In this document: in pieces, positions 16,871 to 24,521 of the stretch
How positions within the stretch are numbered: position 1 is the first letter of the stretch
Layout of the letters: each line of letters starts with the position of its first letter
Assembly (NCBI RefSeq): GCF_031759225.1
Contig: NZ_CP134494.1
Span: forward strand, 746,001 to 810,000
DNA: 64,000 bases
Reading direction: 5' to 3'
From: Mesobacillus jeotgali
Lineage (GTDB): Bacteria > Bacillota > Bacilli > Bacillales > Cytobacillaceae
The notes under the pieces: generated by a model
Told to the model about the DNA's origin: nothing
Databases searched by the model: none
The model's input: only the letters and a program-made list of their open reading frames with translations
Position numbers and translations under genes: made by a program

Positions 16871-17633
16871 AGGGCGAATGCAGGAGAACACTGCTTATTC
16901 CGCCTGGTACTGGGCCGGGACCGTATCTTCGGTGATGCGTTTGTTGATTATTTATTTCTTCTGGCAGGCGGTATACGCGAACCAGACGACGATTCAAAAT
17001 ATTAATCTAGAAACGATGCTGACGTATATCGTCATTGCTATGCTTCTTCAAGGGTTTGTCGGCGGTGTCGGCAATGAGCTTGCCGAGAATATCAAAGAGG
17101 GTCAGGTAGCGATCGAGTTGATGCGCCCTTACGATATGATTTTTAAAATGTTCGCGGTGGATGTTGGTGAGAAGGTCATGTACTTGATTCAAGGAACAAT
17201 CCCGATGATACTGATTGCTTACTTCTTTATGGATTTAAGCTTTCCGAAATCGCCAGAGACGATTTTGCTATTCGTAGTTAGTGCGCTGGTGGGCATCTGG
17301 ATCGGTACATTCTTTGATTTCCTTGTCGGCGTGCTGGCATTCTGGACGGTCAATGTCTGGGGTGTCAGAGTTTTGAAGGAATCACTGATCACATTTTTCT
17401 CAGGGGCACTTGTACCAATTACACTTTTCCCGGATTGGCTTAGAACCATTACAGAATTTCTCCCTTTTCAGGCAATGGTGTATCTGCCTGTATCAATTTA
17501 TTCCGGCTTAATCACTGGAACAGACGCTTACATGGCACTTGGAGTCCAGTTGTTCTGGCTCATTTCATTATATGTTTTGGTAAGGGTAATCTGGTCGCAA
17601 GCGATTAAACAGATTACGATTTTTGGAGGATAG
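16845..17633 (+). CDS. ABC-2 type exporter, membrane subunit 1
   Basis: Integral membrane subunit with about six helices in 262 residues, starting MGKYWQIAKGRMQENTAYSAW. It carries conserved charged loops typical of COG4587 permeases (NELAENIKEGQVAIELMRPYD). ATG 16845 follows GGGGGAGAGC, inside the end of the ATPase gene, so the two are translationally coupled. It forms a heterodimeric channel with the next gene product by inference from the arrangement. Confidence 0.85.
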   Translation: MGKYWQIAKGRMQENTAYSAWYWAGTVSSVMRLLIIYFFWQAVYANQTTIQNINLETMLTYIVIAMLLQGFVGGVGNELAENIKEGQVAIELMRPYDMIFKMFAVDVGEKVMYLIQGTIPMILIAYFFMDLSFPKSPETILLFVVSALVGIWIGTFFDFLVGVLAFWTVNVWGVRVLKESLITFFSGALVPITLFPDWLRTITEFLPFQAMVYLPVSIYSGLITGTDAYMALGVQLFWLISLYVLVRVIWSQAIKQITIFGG

Positions 17634-17644
17634 GAGGCGGTTTC

Positions 17645-18436
17645 ATGCGTCGTTATACGAGATTATATTGGGAGTTTGCGAAGAGCCATATGAAGGTGAT
17701 GATGGAATACCGGATCGACTTTTTGATCGGTGTCGCCTCGGTCATGCTTGAGCAATTTGCTTCGATCTTTTTTGTAAAAGTAGTGTTCGACCACATTGAG
17801 CAGATCAATGGCTGGTCGTTTTATGAGATATTGTTCATCTACGGAATCGCGGCAACGGGCCGTTCAATTCATCAGATTTTCTTTGATAATCTTTGGACGC
17901 TTGGCTGGCAGTACATCAGGCCAGGAAAGCTGGATCGGTTACTGATCAGGCCGGTCAATCCGTTATTCCATGTTGTTGCAGATAGACTGCACCAGGATGG
18001 TTTCGGCCAGTTGATCATCGGGTTGATAATCCTGGGAACAGCTATTCCACAGGTTGACCTTGTTTGGGGAGCAGCAGAAATTGCGATGCTGGTCATGATG
18101 ATCATCTCATCTGGGTTGATTTTCGTAGCGATTAACTTATTTTTCGCGACGTTCAGCTTCTGGATGATCGACAGCTTGCCGATAGTCTGGGCAGTCTTCA
18201 ACCTGAGTGACTTTGCGAGATACCCGCTGACAATCTATCACAAGGGGATTCGTATGTTCCTGACATGGATCATTCCTTACGGGTTCACGGCATTCTATCC
18301 GGCAGCCTATTTTATCGACAAGTCCGGCTACAAGGAATTTGCGCTCTGGACTCCGGTTGCAGCGATTGTTTGCTGTGTCCTTGCCTATGTATTCTGGAAC
18401 AGAGGCTTGAAGGCTTTCGCAAGTACAGGCAGTTAA
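17645..18436 (+). CDS. ABC-2 type exporter, membrane subunit 2
   Basis: Second permease, 263 residues and about six helices, of the COG3694 type. The loop WQYIRPGKLDRLLIRPVNPLF corresponds to the KEGQVAIELMRPYD loop in subunit 1, supporting a common origin. It begins 11 bp after subunit 1 with GGAGGCGG as ribosome site and is the last gene of the exporter operon. Confidence 0.85.
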   Translation: MRRYTRLYWEFAKSHMKVMMEYRIDFLIGVASVMLEQFASIFFVKVVFDHIEQINGWSFYEILFIYGIAATGRSIHQIFFDNLWTLGWQYIRPGKLDRLLIRPVNPLFHVVADRLHQDGFGQLIIGLIILGTAIPQVDLVWGAAEIAMLVMMIISSGLIFVAINLFFATFSFWMIDSLPIVWAVFNLSDFARYPLTIYHKGIRMFLTWIIPYGFTAFYPAAYFIDKSGYKEFALWTPVAAIVCCVLAYVFWNRGLKAFASTGS

Positions 18437-18446
18437 GCTAAAAGCA

Positions 18447-18517
18447 ACCCGACGAATATAGGGAATTATTAGATAATACGTTCGTTTTCGGATTGCCCAT
18501 TAGGACTTACGTCGGGT
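18447..18517 (+). other. Long-range perfect inverted repeat before the SCP2 gene
   Basis: ACCCGACG (18447-18454) and CGTCGGGT (18510-18517) are perfect complements 55 bp apart, filling the gap between the exporter operon and the SCP2 gene. There is no T-run after it. It may be an RNA stem in the 5' leader of the SCP2 gene or an operator pair. Confidence 0.3.
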
Positions 18518-18553
18518 ATGATGGAAATAAATAGGTTGATAGGGGTGGGTAGG

Positions 18554-18910
18554 ATGTTGGAAAACAAGTCGGTCAGAGAAGTGTGGCAGGAGATCGAGAG
18601 GGTTATGAAAGATAGGCCAGAGCCGATTCAAGGCATGAATACGGTCTATCAATATGACATCACTGGTGATGACAGCGGGACATTCCAGCTGTTGATCACA
18701 AATGGAGCTGCGAAGGTTGTTGAAGGAACAGAAGCAACACCAGATTGTACCCTGACGCTGTCAGATAAAAACTTCAAGAAGATGATCATGGGCAAACTCA
18801 ACGGCACAGCCGCCTTCATGACAGGAAAGCTTAAAATCCAGGGCAGCATGGGACTCGCACTCAAACTCGAAGGAATCCTTAATGAATACAACCTAAGTGA
18901 AACGGCATAA
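18554..18910 (+). CDS. SCP2 sterol-carrier-like lipid-binding protein
   Basis: 118-residue single-domain SCP2 protein: DDSGTFQLLITNGAAKVVEG, then TLTLSDKNFKKMIMGKLNGTAAFMTGKLKIQGSM, with the hydrophobic tunnel pattern of the family. Bacterial stand-alone forms bind lipids or acyl-CoA; the exact ligand is unknown. ATG 18554 has AGGGGTGGGTAGG upstream, while the in-frame ATG at 18518 would add 12 residues and lies against the inverted repeat. A terminator follows. Confidence 0.85.
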   Translation: MLENKSVREVWQEIERVMKDRPEPIQGMNTVYQYDITGDDSGTFQLLITNGAAKVVEGTEATPDCTLTLSDKNFKKMIMGKLNGTAAFMTGKLKIQGSMGLALKLEGILNEYNLSETA

Positions 18911-18916
18911 GGAAAA

Positions 18917-18948
18917 GGATCAGGCATATTATCGCCTGGTCCATTTTT
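18917..18948 (+). terminator. Terminator of the SCP2 gene
   Basis: GGATCAGGC (18917-18925) pairs with GCCTGGTCC (18934-18942), followed by ATTTTT. Confidence 0.75.
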
Positions 18949-19085
18949 CATTCCATAAAAAATTCCTTTCCATCCATAAAAAATATTTATTAAAAAATCA
19001 TTGCGCAATGAGACAAAATGTAACAAGAAGTGACACATCCTGATATAATAAGGCTATCAAGTTTTCAGATTTAAGGAGATTCCAT

Positions 19086-20321
19086 ATGAATCCGCTCAAA
19101 AAAAATTCAGTACTAGTATATGAAGAAGTAAAAGCAGTTAAGTTCTTTTTGTGGACATTTTATATAATCCTTTTTCCATATGATTTTATTTACTATTTTT
19201 TAGTTCCATATTTGAATAACGAAACAATGGGTTTACCTAGTGGAGGCCTTGGCTTTTTCTTTCATATTCTTTTATTCTTACTTATTCCAGCGGGTATATT
19301 CCTAGTGAGGCGTGGAGAGCCCGAAAAAGTTAAGTATCTCTACTTTCTAGCCTTTGTGCTGATTGATCTTATTAATAATTTAATGATTTACTGGGGAACA
19401 GACCAGGAGTTTAAAAGCGGTCATGTACTGGAAATCTACTTTATTTTGTTCTCTCCGATATTCGTTAACAAGCGTTTCTTTTGGACTATGACATTAGGCT
19501 TTTTTATTAAATATTCATTATTCGGAATCATCTTCCAATCACCCAAAGTTTTGTTCCCTATGGGATTGATTATTTTTATTGCTATCATATCCTGGATTCT
19601 CTTAACACGTTTCCAATCTTATATTAATGCTATGACTACAATGTATAATGATTTGAGACAGAAAGAAAAATTAGCAGTAATCGGGCAAATGGCAGCAGCG
19701 ATTGCCCATGAAATAAAGAATCCTCTTTCGGCGTTGAAGGGCTTTACACAGCTGCAACAAGAGAAAGATAAAGGCGATGACCATTATTATCCTATAATGC
19801 TGAATGAGATAGATAGAATTAATGCAATCGTCAATGATCTATTGATTTTAGGAAAACCTAACACAGCTATTAAGACGAAAAAAAGCCTAAAAGATATAGT
19901 CGAGTACGTTCTATCTGTAATTGATCCACATGCTCAAAGAAAAGATGTAACAATAAACTTGGACATGAAAGAGCCTGCTGTCCTCGTTTGTGATGAAAAT
20001 CAATTAAAGCAAGTTTTTATCAATTTAATAAAGAATGCAATGGAAGCAATGCCACATGGGGGTACGGTTACAATCAATGCAAAACAAGCAGATAATCAAG
20101 TTGAAGTTTCTGTTAAAGATGATGGTTGTGGCATTGAACCTGATAAACTGGCTAAGCTTGGAGAACCATTTTATACGACCAAGAATAATGGAAATGGCTT
20201 AGGGCTCATGGTAACAAAGAAAATTATTGAAGAACATGATGGCAGATTAGCTATTGAAAGTGAGCTGGGCAAAGGAACAACCGTGACATTAACACTGCCG
20301 GCCATCCCAAATTGTGGCTAA
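19086..20321 (+). CDS. Membrane sensor histidine kinase with a multi-helix sensor
   Basis: Kinase of 411 residues. The first ~190 residues make about six membrane helices. A HisKA domain with the phospho-site AAIAHEIKNPLSALKGF follows, then HATPase_c with N-box NLIKNAMEAM, DDGCGIEPDKL and GNGLGLMVTKKI. It has the compact form of Bacillus sporulation kinases such as KinB, but no response regulator gene is adjacent, so an orphan kinase is likely. The sensor part is clearly related to that of the HD-GYP gene just downstream. ATG 19086 follows AAGGAG. The gene is AT-rich compared with its left neighbours. Confidence 0.85.
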   Translation: MNPLKKNSVLVYEEVKAVKFFLWTFYIILFPYDFIYYFLVPYLNNETMGLPSGGLGFFFHILLFLLIPAGIFLVRRGEPEKVKYLYFLAFVLIDLINNLMIYWGTDQEFKSGHVLEIYFILFSPIFVNKRFFWTMTLGFFIKYSLFGIIFQSPKVLFPMGLIIFIAIISWILLTRFQSYINAMTTMYNDLRQKEKLAVIGQMAAAIAHEIKNPLSALKGFTQLQQEKDKGDDHYYPIMLNEIDRINAIVNDLLILGKPNTAIKTKKSLKDIVEYVLSVIDPHAQRKDVTINLDMKEPAVLVCDENQLKQVFINLIKNAMEAMPHGGTVTINAKQADNQVEVSVKDDGCGIEPDKLAKLGEPFYTTKNNGNGLGLMVTKKIIEEHDGRLAIESELGKGTTVTLTLPAIPNCG

Positions 20322-20345
20322 ATTATGAAGTGATACCCAACAAAT

Positions 20346-20386
20346 AAACCAAAAGGACTATTTTATTGAATAGTCCTTTTGGTTTA
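20346..20386 (+). terminator. Strong terminator between the kinase and HD-GYP genes
   Basis: AAACCAAAAGGACTATT (20346-20362) pairs perfectly with AATAGTCCTTTTGGTTT (20369-20385). It separates transcription of the two sensor genes. Confidence 0.85.
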
Positions 20387-20540
20387 TAATGAAATAAATG
20401 TCGATATTTGACGACTCCTTTATAGGTCTTTTTATTCATTTGAGATTGTGTTTGTTATTACTATTAAACTATTTGTTTTTTTGGGCGATAAGAATGAAAA
20501 AGAGGGCTATACGCTTTGGATGAAATTGCGAGGTACATAT

Positions 20541-21725
20541 ATGCAGACAAATTTTAAAGACCCTTCGTTGAACCATGAAGAAAAAAGAGCTATAAAATGG
20601 TTTTTGACATTGTTTTATGGATTATTTATTGCTTTCGATGTCTTCTACTTTTATATTTATCCAAAACAAATTTTGCAAGAGGATATTGAATTTTTTGGGA
20701 TTTATAGATATTACTATTATTTCTTGATTATGTTGTTGCTTCCTGTTGTTGTATATTTGGCTCAAAAAACTAAATTATCTATACTGAAGTATTTTTTCGT
20801 CATATCTTATTTAGTTTTAACAGTCCTATATGATTCTATTACATACTACGGAAGTGGGTATGAATATAAAAGTGGTAATGTAGTTGAAGTTTTTCTCATT
20901 CTATTCGCTCCTATCTTTGTAAGTTCTTTATTTTACTGGACAGTGTCTTTAGGAATTATTTTTAAGTATGCTTTTATCGGACTCTTCCTTAAAACTACGG
21001 GTGTATTGTTCCCAATAGCTCTTATTGTAGCGCTATCCTTAATAGGATTCATTATTTTAAAAAGATTTCAGGGATATATTAGTGCAATCAGAACTTCTTA
21101 TGATAATCAGTTATCCGGCATTGTTAAAGGTGTCATTGCAACACTGGAGCTTAAAGATCCATATACTAGAGGGCATAGTGAAAGAGTGGCTTATTATGCA
21201 CATTCATTAGCTTCAGCGACTGGTGCATTTTCAGAAGAGGAACTTCGCTCTTTTTCACATGCGTGTTTATTGCATGATATCGGAAAAGTGAACATACCTG
21301 ATTCAATACTAATTAAACCTGGGAAACTTTCAAAAGAAGAATATGCAGTTATTAAAACACACCCAGAAGTAGGTGCAGGGGCAATTGCAAAAGTAAATGG
21401 CCTTGGTGACAGCATTGAAATTATTAGATCTCATCATGAAAGATGGGATGGAAAGGGCTATCCCGATCAGCTTAAGGGCGAGCAGATTTCATTCTCTGCA
21501 AGAATAGTATCTATCGCTGATGCTTTTGATGCTATGACATCCTCAAGGTCGTATAGATCTGCGATGCCTGTTGAAGAGGCATACAAAAGAGTTATTGAAG
21601 GGCAGGGTACACAATTTGACCCTGACCTTGTGGAATTATTCAAAGAGGTTTTCCCAGAATGGGTTAACTTTCATAATAAGTATGAATGGTCAAAGGATCT
21701 TCCTATTCACTCAAATATTAGTTGA
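20541..21725 (+). CDS. Membrane HD-GYP c-di-GMP phosphodiesterase
   Basis: 394 residues. The first ~190 residues form about six membrane helices and align with the preceding kinase, sharing the EE pair at residues 13-14, the YKSGNVVEVFLILFAPIFV segment and a helix ending in RFQGYI. The C-terminal HD-GYP domain has LLHDIGK and HHERWDGKGYP, the full motif for c-di-GMP hydrolysis. ATG 20541 (GCGAGGT upstream) is supported by exact alignment with the kinase N-terminus; the frame is open further upstream. The stop is only 14 bp from the next small gene, so the two are co-transcribed. Confidence 0.87.
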   Translation: MQTNFKDPSLNHEEKRAIKWFLTLFYGLFIAFDVFYFYIYPKQILQEDIEFFGIYRYYYYFLIMLLLPVVVYLAQKTKLSILKYFFVISYLVLTVLYDSITYYGSGYEYKSGNVVEVFLILFAPIFVSSLFYWTVSLGIIFKYAFIGLFLKTTGVLFPIALIVALSLIGFIILKRFQGYISAIRTSYDNQLSGIVKGVIATLELKDPYTRGHSERVAYYAHSLASATGAFSEEELRSFSHACLLHDIGKVNIPDSILIKPGKLSKEEYAVIKTHPEVGAGAIAKVNGLGDSIEIIRSHHERWDGKGYPDQLKGEQISFSARIVSIADAFDAMTSSRSYRSAMPVEEAYKRVIEGQGTQFDPDLVELFKEVFPEWVNFHNKYEWSKDLPIHSNIS

Positions 21726-21739
21726 AAGGAGGTGACATC

Positions 21740-21854
21740 ATGAAAATACGCAAATTAAAGAGGATTAAAACAACTTGCTGGTGGTGTGCATTATTTCCAC
21801 GATGATGTTGGTGAATCATCGCCTATTTTGCCTGGGAATAGGGTGATAACATGA
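21740..21854 (+). pseudogene. Candidate signalling or RiPP peptide gene, needs one +1 shift
   Basis: A very strong site (AAAGGAGGTGA) precedes ATG 21740, encoding MKIRKLKRIK. As read, the frame ends at 21805. If one A of the AAAA run at 21767-21770 is skipped, the frame continues as QLAGGVHYFHDDV and then GESSPILPGNRVIT, with its TGA overlapping the ATG of the next gene (ATGA). The intact product would be 37 residues with a basic leader, a double-glycine LAGG and an acidic/polar tail. The overlap and the PqqD-M50 neighbour support a processed peptide. It could be a true mutation, a sequencing error, or +1 frameshifting. Confidence 0.5.
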
Positions 21855-23029
21855 ATTTATCATACGATTCAGTCGTTTTCATGAATCCTCTGAAAGTAAG
21901 AAGAGATAAAAAACACTACATCGTTGAAAATGAGGCCACCGGCGAATTTTACGAAATGCCAGAAGTTTGTATAAGTGCTATTGAGCTAATCAATGAGAAA
22001 AAATCACTTTATGAAGTGGAAAACGCCTTGATTGTTAGATATCCTGATGAAATTATCGACATATTGGACTTTGTTTCTCAACTCCTTGAACTTAACTTGA
22101 TTAGCGAGTTAAATGGCAAACAAATCTTGATTGATTCGGGGCAGAAAAACCACCCTGGCTTAATCTGGATTCCAGAAAATTTAGGCCGCTTCTTATTCAA
22201 CACAATCAGTTCAAAGCTGTACTTCCTTTTACTTGTGGCAAGCGCCGGCTTAATTCTATTTAATCCGAACCTATTCCCACGCTATTCGGATCTGTTTATG
22301 TTTGACCTGATGTTACTAAATATCCTGGCTGTGATGCTGATAGGCTTCTTTCTTGTAATCATCCACGAATTCGGACATGTGCTGGCGGTCCGCTCTGAGG
22401 GTTTGCCGGCAAAAATAGAAGTGGGAAACCGCCTGTTTTTTGTTGTGTTGGAGACCGATATGTCTCAGGTGTGGAAATTGCCGGCTGAAAAGCGTAATAA
22501 GTTGTTTCTTGCCGGGATGAATTTTGATATTGTAGTATTGTTCCTGGCATTGGCTGCTCAGTTTATTGCGAGCGAAAATACTCTCACAATGGCTCTTTTA
22601 AAATTGATCGTACTGAACACTTTCATTCGTTTAGTTTTTCAGACTGCTGTTTTCATGAAAACGGACCTATACTATGTCATTGAAAACAAAACAGGCTGCT
22701 ACAATCTAATGGAAAACGGGCGAAATTTCTTAGCGAAATGGCTGCCTTTTCTCAGCGTTCCAGAAACAGAAACATTCGACGGGGAAGAGAAGTTCGTACG
22801 CAGATACGCCTATTTCTACCTTGCAGGCATCCTGCTCACATTTGCCATTACCGCTTACTACTATATCCCGCAAATTATGTTCGCGGTGAATGAGATCATG
22901 CTGCCGGGATTCTTGGAACCAATCACTAGCATTCGTTTTTGGGATTCGGTTGTCTTTTTGCTGCAAATTGTTTTGGTTTTAGGATTATTGCTATATTCTT
23001 GGTCAAAGAAATATCGTTTTAGCAGTTAA
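21851..23029 (+). CDS. PqqD-like domain fused to M50 membrane metalloprotease
   Basis: Likely processes or exports a small peptide. Residues ~1-95 look like a PqqD/RRE peptide-binding domain (FYEMPEVCISAIELINEK through LLELNLISEL). A membrane M50 protease of the YydH/peptide zinc metalloprotease kind follows: the HEFGH motif lies inside a helix (VIIHEFGHVLAV), and TDLYYVIENKTGCYNL provides the third zinc ligand region. There are about eight membrane helices in 392 residues. GGGTGA precedes ATG 21851, which overlaps the peptide gene stop by four bases. No radical-SAM enzyme or ABC transporter is adjacent. A hairpin terminator closes the operon. Confidence 0.8.
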   Translation: MNLSYDSVVFMNPLKVRRDKKHYIVENEATGEFYEMPEVCISAIELINEKKSLYEVENALIVRYPDEIIDILDFVSQLLELNLISELNGKQILIDSGQKNHPGLIWIPENLGRFLFNTISSKLYFLLLVASAGLILFNPNLFPRYSDLFMFDLMLLNILAVMLIGFFLVIIHEFGHVLAVRSEGLPAKIEVGNRLFFVVLETDMSQVWKLPAEKRNKLFLAGMNFDIVVLFLALAAQFIASENTLTMALLKLIVLNTFIRLVFQTAVFMKTDLYYVIENKTGCYNLMENGRNFLAKWLPFLSVPETETFDGEEKFVRRYAYFYLAGILLTFAITAYYYIPQIMFAVNEIMLPGFLEPITSIRFWDSVVFLLQIVLVLGLLLYSWSKKYRFSS

Positions 23030-23054
23030 AAAGACAGCCGAGTGGCTGTCTTTT
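23028..23054. terminator. Two-way terminator between M50 and M20 genes
   Basis: AAAAGACAGCC and GGCTGTCTTTT around a GAGT loop, with A and T runs on both sides; it serves the two convergent genes. Confidence 0.85.
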
Positions 23055-23059
23055 AATTT

Positions 23060-24112
23060 CTAATAAGATTTAACGTAATCGATCAAAATCTCTTTATACT
23101 TTTCAAGCGATTCCAGCTCGACAAATTCGTCATCACCGTGCCAGTTTGCTCCGCTCGGCCCGAACTCGATTGCCGGGATTCCGTGTGCCGCGAAATACTG
23201 GGTATCCGCAGCACCGTGCTGTCCGAATATCACTGCTTCACCAGCAACATGCTTTTCCAAAACTGGTTTCAACTGATTGATAAATGAATCATCCCGCTTT
23301 GTCGCCACCGGGATTCCTTTAAGTCCGACGGTAACTTTACCATCCGAGATGCTTTCGATTTGCTTCACAATCACATCGGCATCTTGGCCAGGAAGATAAC
23401 GGATATCAAGGGACATGACACAATGATCAGGCACCTTGTTAAAAACTTCACCGCCAGAGATGATGGCTAGATTGATAGATGGTGACTGATAGAAATCCGA
23501 GCTTTCTTTTGTAAAAGGTAATTGAAGCAGCTTTTCGTATATTTGATAGGCTTTGACGATCGCGTTTTCACCTTCCCAAGGCCTGCTGCCATGAGCCGAC
23601 TTTCCGGTAACCTCGACTTCGATTCTCAAAACACCCTTTGCCTGCAGTGCGATTCCTAGCTGCGTCGGCTCAGAACAGATAACGAAATCCCCGCGATAGC
23701 CATTTTCGACTAGATAGCCGGTACAATTCATCCCGCCAATTTCTTCATCGGACACAATCTGCAGCTGGATTTTCACCCCGATTTTTTGATTGCGTAATTC
23801 CTTCATCGCAACCATCATCGCGGCTACGCCAGCTTTCATATCCGCCGCACCCCTTGCATAGATCCGGCCATTTTTTTCAACGGGAACGAATTGCTTTTTT
23901 TTTCCGCTGACCACATCAACATGTCCGTTGAATACAATCGTTTTATCACCCTCGCCAATCTCGCAAACCAGCATTTTATATCCATTGTTTTCAATCAAAC
24001 TTGGCTGCAATTCATGCTCAATGAGCCACTGTTTACAAAACTCGACAGCCTGATTGGCCCCTTCCTTGGTGGAGCTGTCAATCAGGATTAATTCCTTCAA
24101 TAATTCCTTCAT
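23060..24112 (-). CDS. M20-family metallo-amidohydrolase (ArgE/DapE-like)
   Basis: Zinc-dependent deacylase or peptidase. Metal and catalytic sites are present: FNGHVDVV, ARGAADMKAG, SDEEIGG and a late histidine in NWHGDDEFV. The 350-residue length is normal for this branch. The dimerisation insert (GVLRIEVEVTGKSAHGSRP) is intact. The substrate among acetylornithine, succinyl-diaminopimelate or another N-acyl amino acid cannot be decided. It is single and convergent with the M50 gene; ATG is at 24112 with AAGGAGTG upstream. Confidence 0.88.
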   Translation of the reverse strand: MKELLKELILIDSSTKEGANQAVEFCKQWLIEHELQPSLIENNGYKMLVCEIGEGDKTIVFNGHVDVVSGKKKQFVPVEKNGRIYARGAADMKAGVAAMMVAMKELRNQKIGVKIQLQIVSDEEIGGMNCTGYLVENGYRGDFVICSEPTQLGIALQAKGVLRIEVEVTGKSAHGSRPWEGENAIVKAYQIYEKLLQLPFTKESSDFYQSPSINLAIISGGEVFNKVPDHCVMSLDIRYLPGQDADVIVKQIESISDGKVTVGLKGIPVATKRDDSFINQLKPVLEKHVAGEAVIFGQHGAADTQYFAAHGIPAIEFGPSGANWHGDDEFVELESLEKYKEILIDYVKSY

Positions 24113-24521
24113 AGTTCAAACACTCCTTGAAAAGGTTCTACAATACATTACCACTAGTAATCGAGTTCAATCTTTTAATGTAAATAGTACCAATCAAATT
24201 AAATAAACACATCATTTTTTTGAAAAAATTACTATATTCTGCTAGTTCCATTGAATCAAATTTAGATACCCGAAGAAATTTTCCCAATAGAATGCTTTAT
24301 TAAAATAGTTTCAATTACACTTCTTACTGAGATGAAAACAGGATGATAGACTCAGTTTAATTTTAATGAAGGGTGCTTTTCTTAAAAAAAGAAGGATTTT
24401 ATAGGAATATATTATTATATTATAAAAATTTACAATATTTCAAAACCTTGCTACAATTCGTATCAGATTCTTCGGAATATATGAATAATCGAAACTTGGA
24501 AAATAGCAGGGGGTAATCTTT
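24113..24521. other. AT-rich intergenic region between M20 and InhA genes
   Basis: 409 bp between two divergent genes. It contains no supported coding frame. It must hold promoters for both genes; several TATAAT-like stretches exist (for example near 24415-24430) but none has a convincing -35, so I call no specific promoter. The long spacing suits a regulated extracellular protease gene. Confidence 0.5.
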
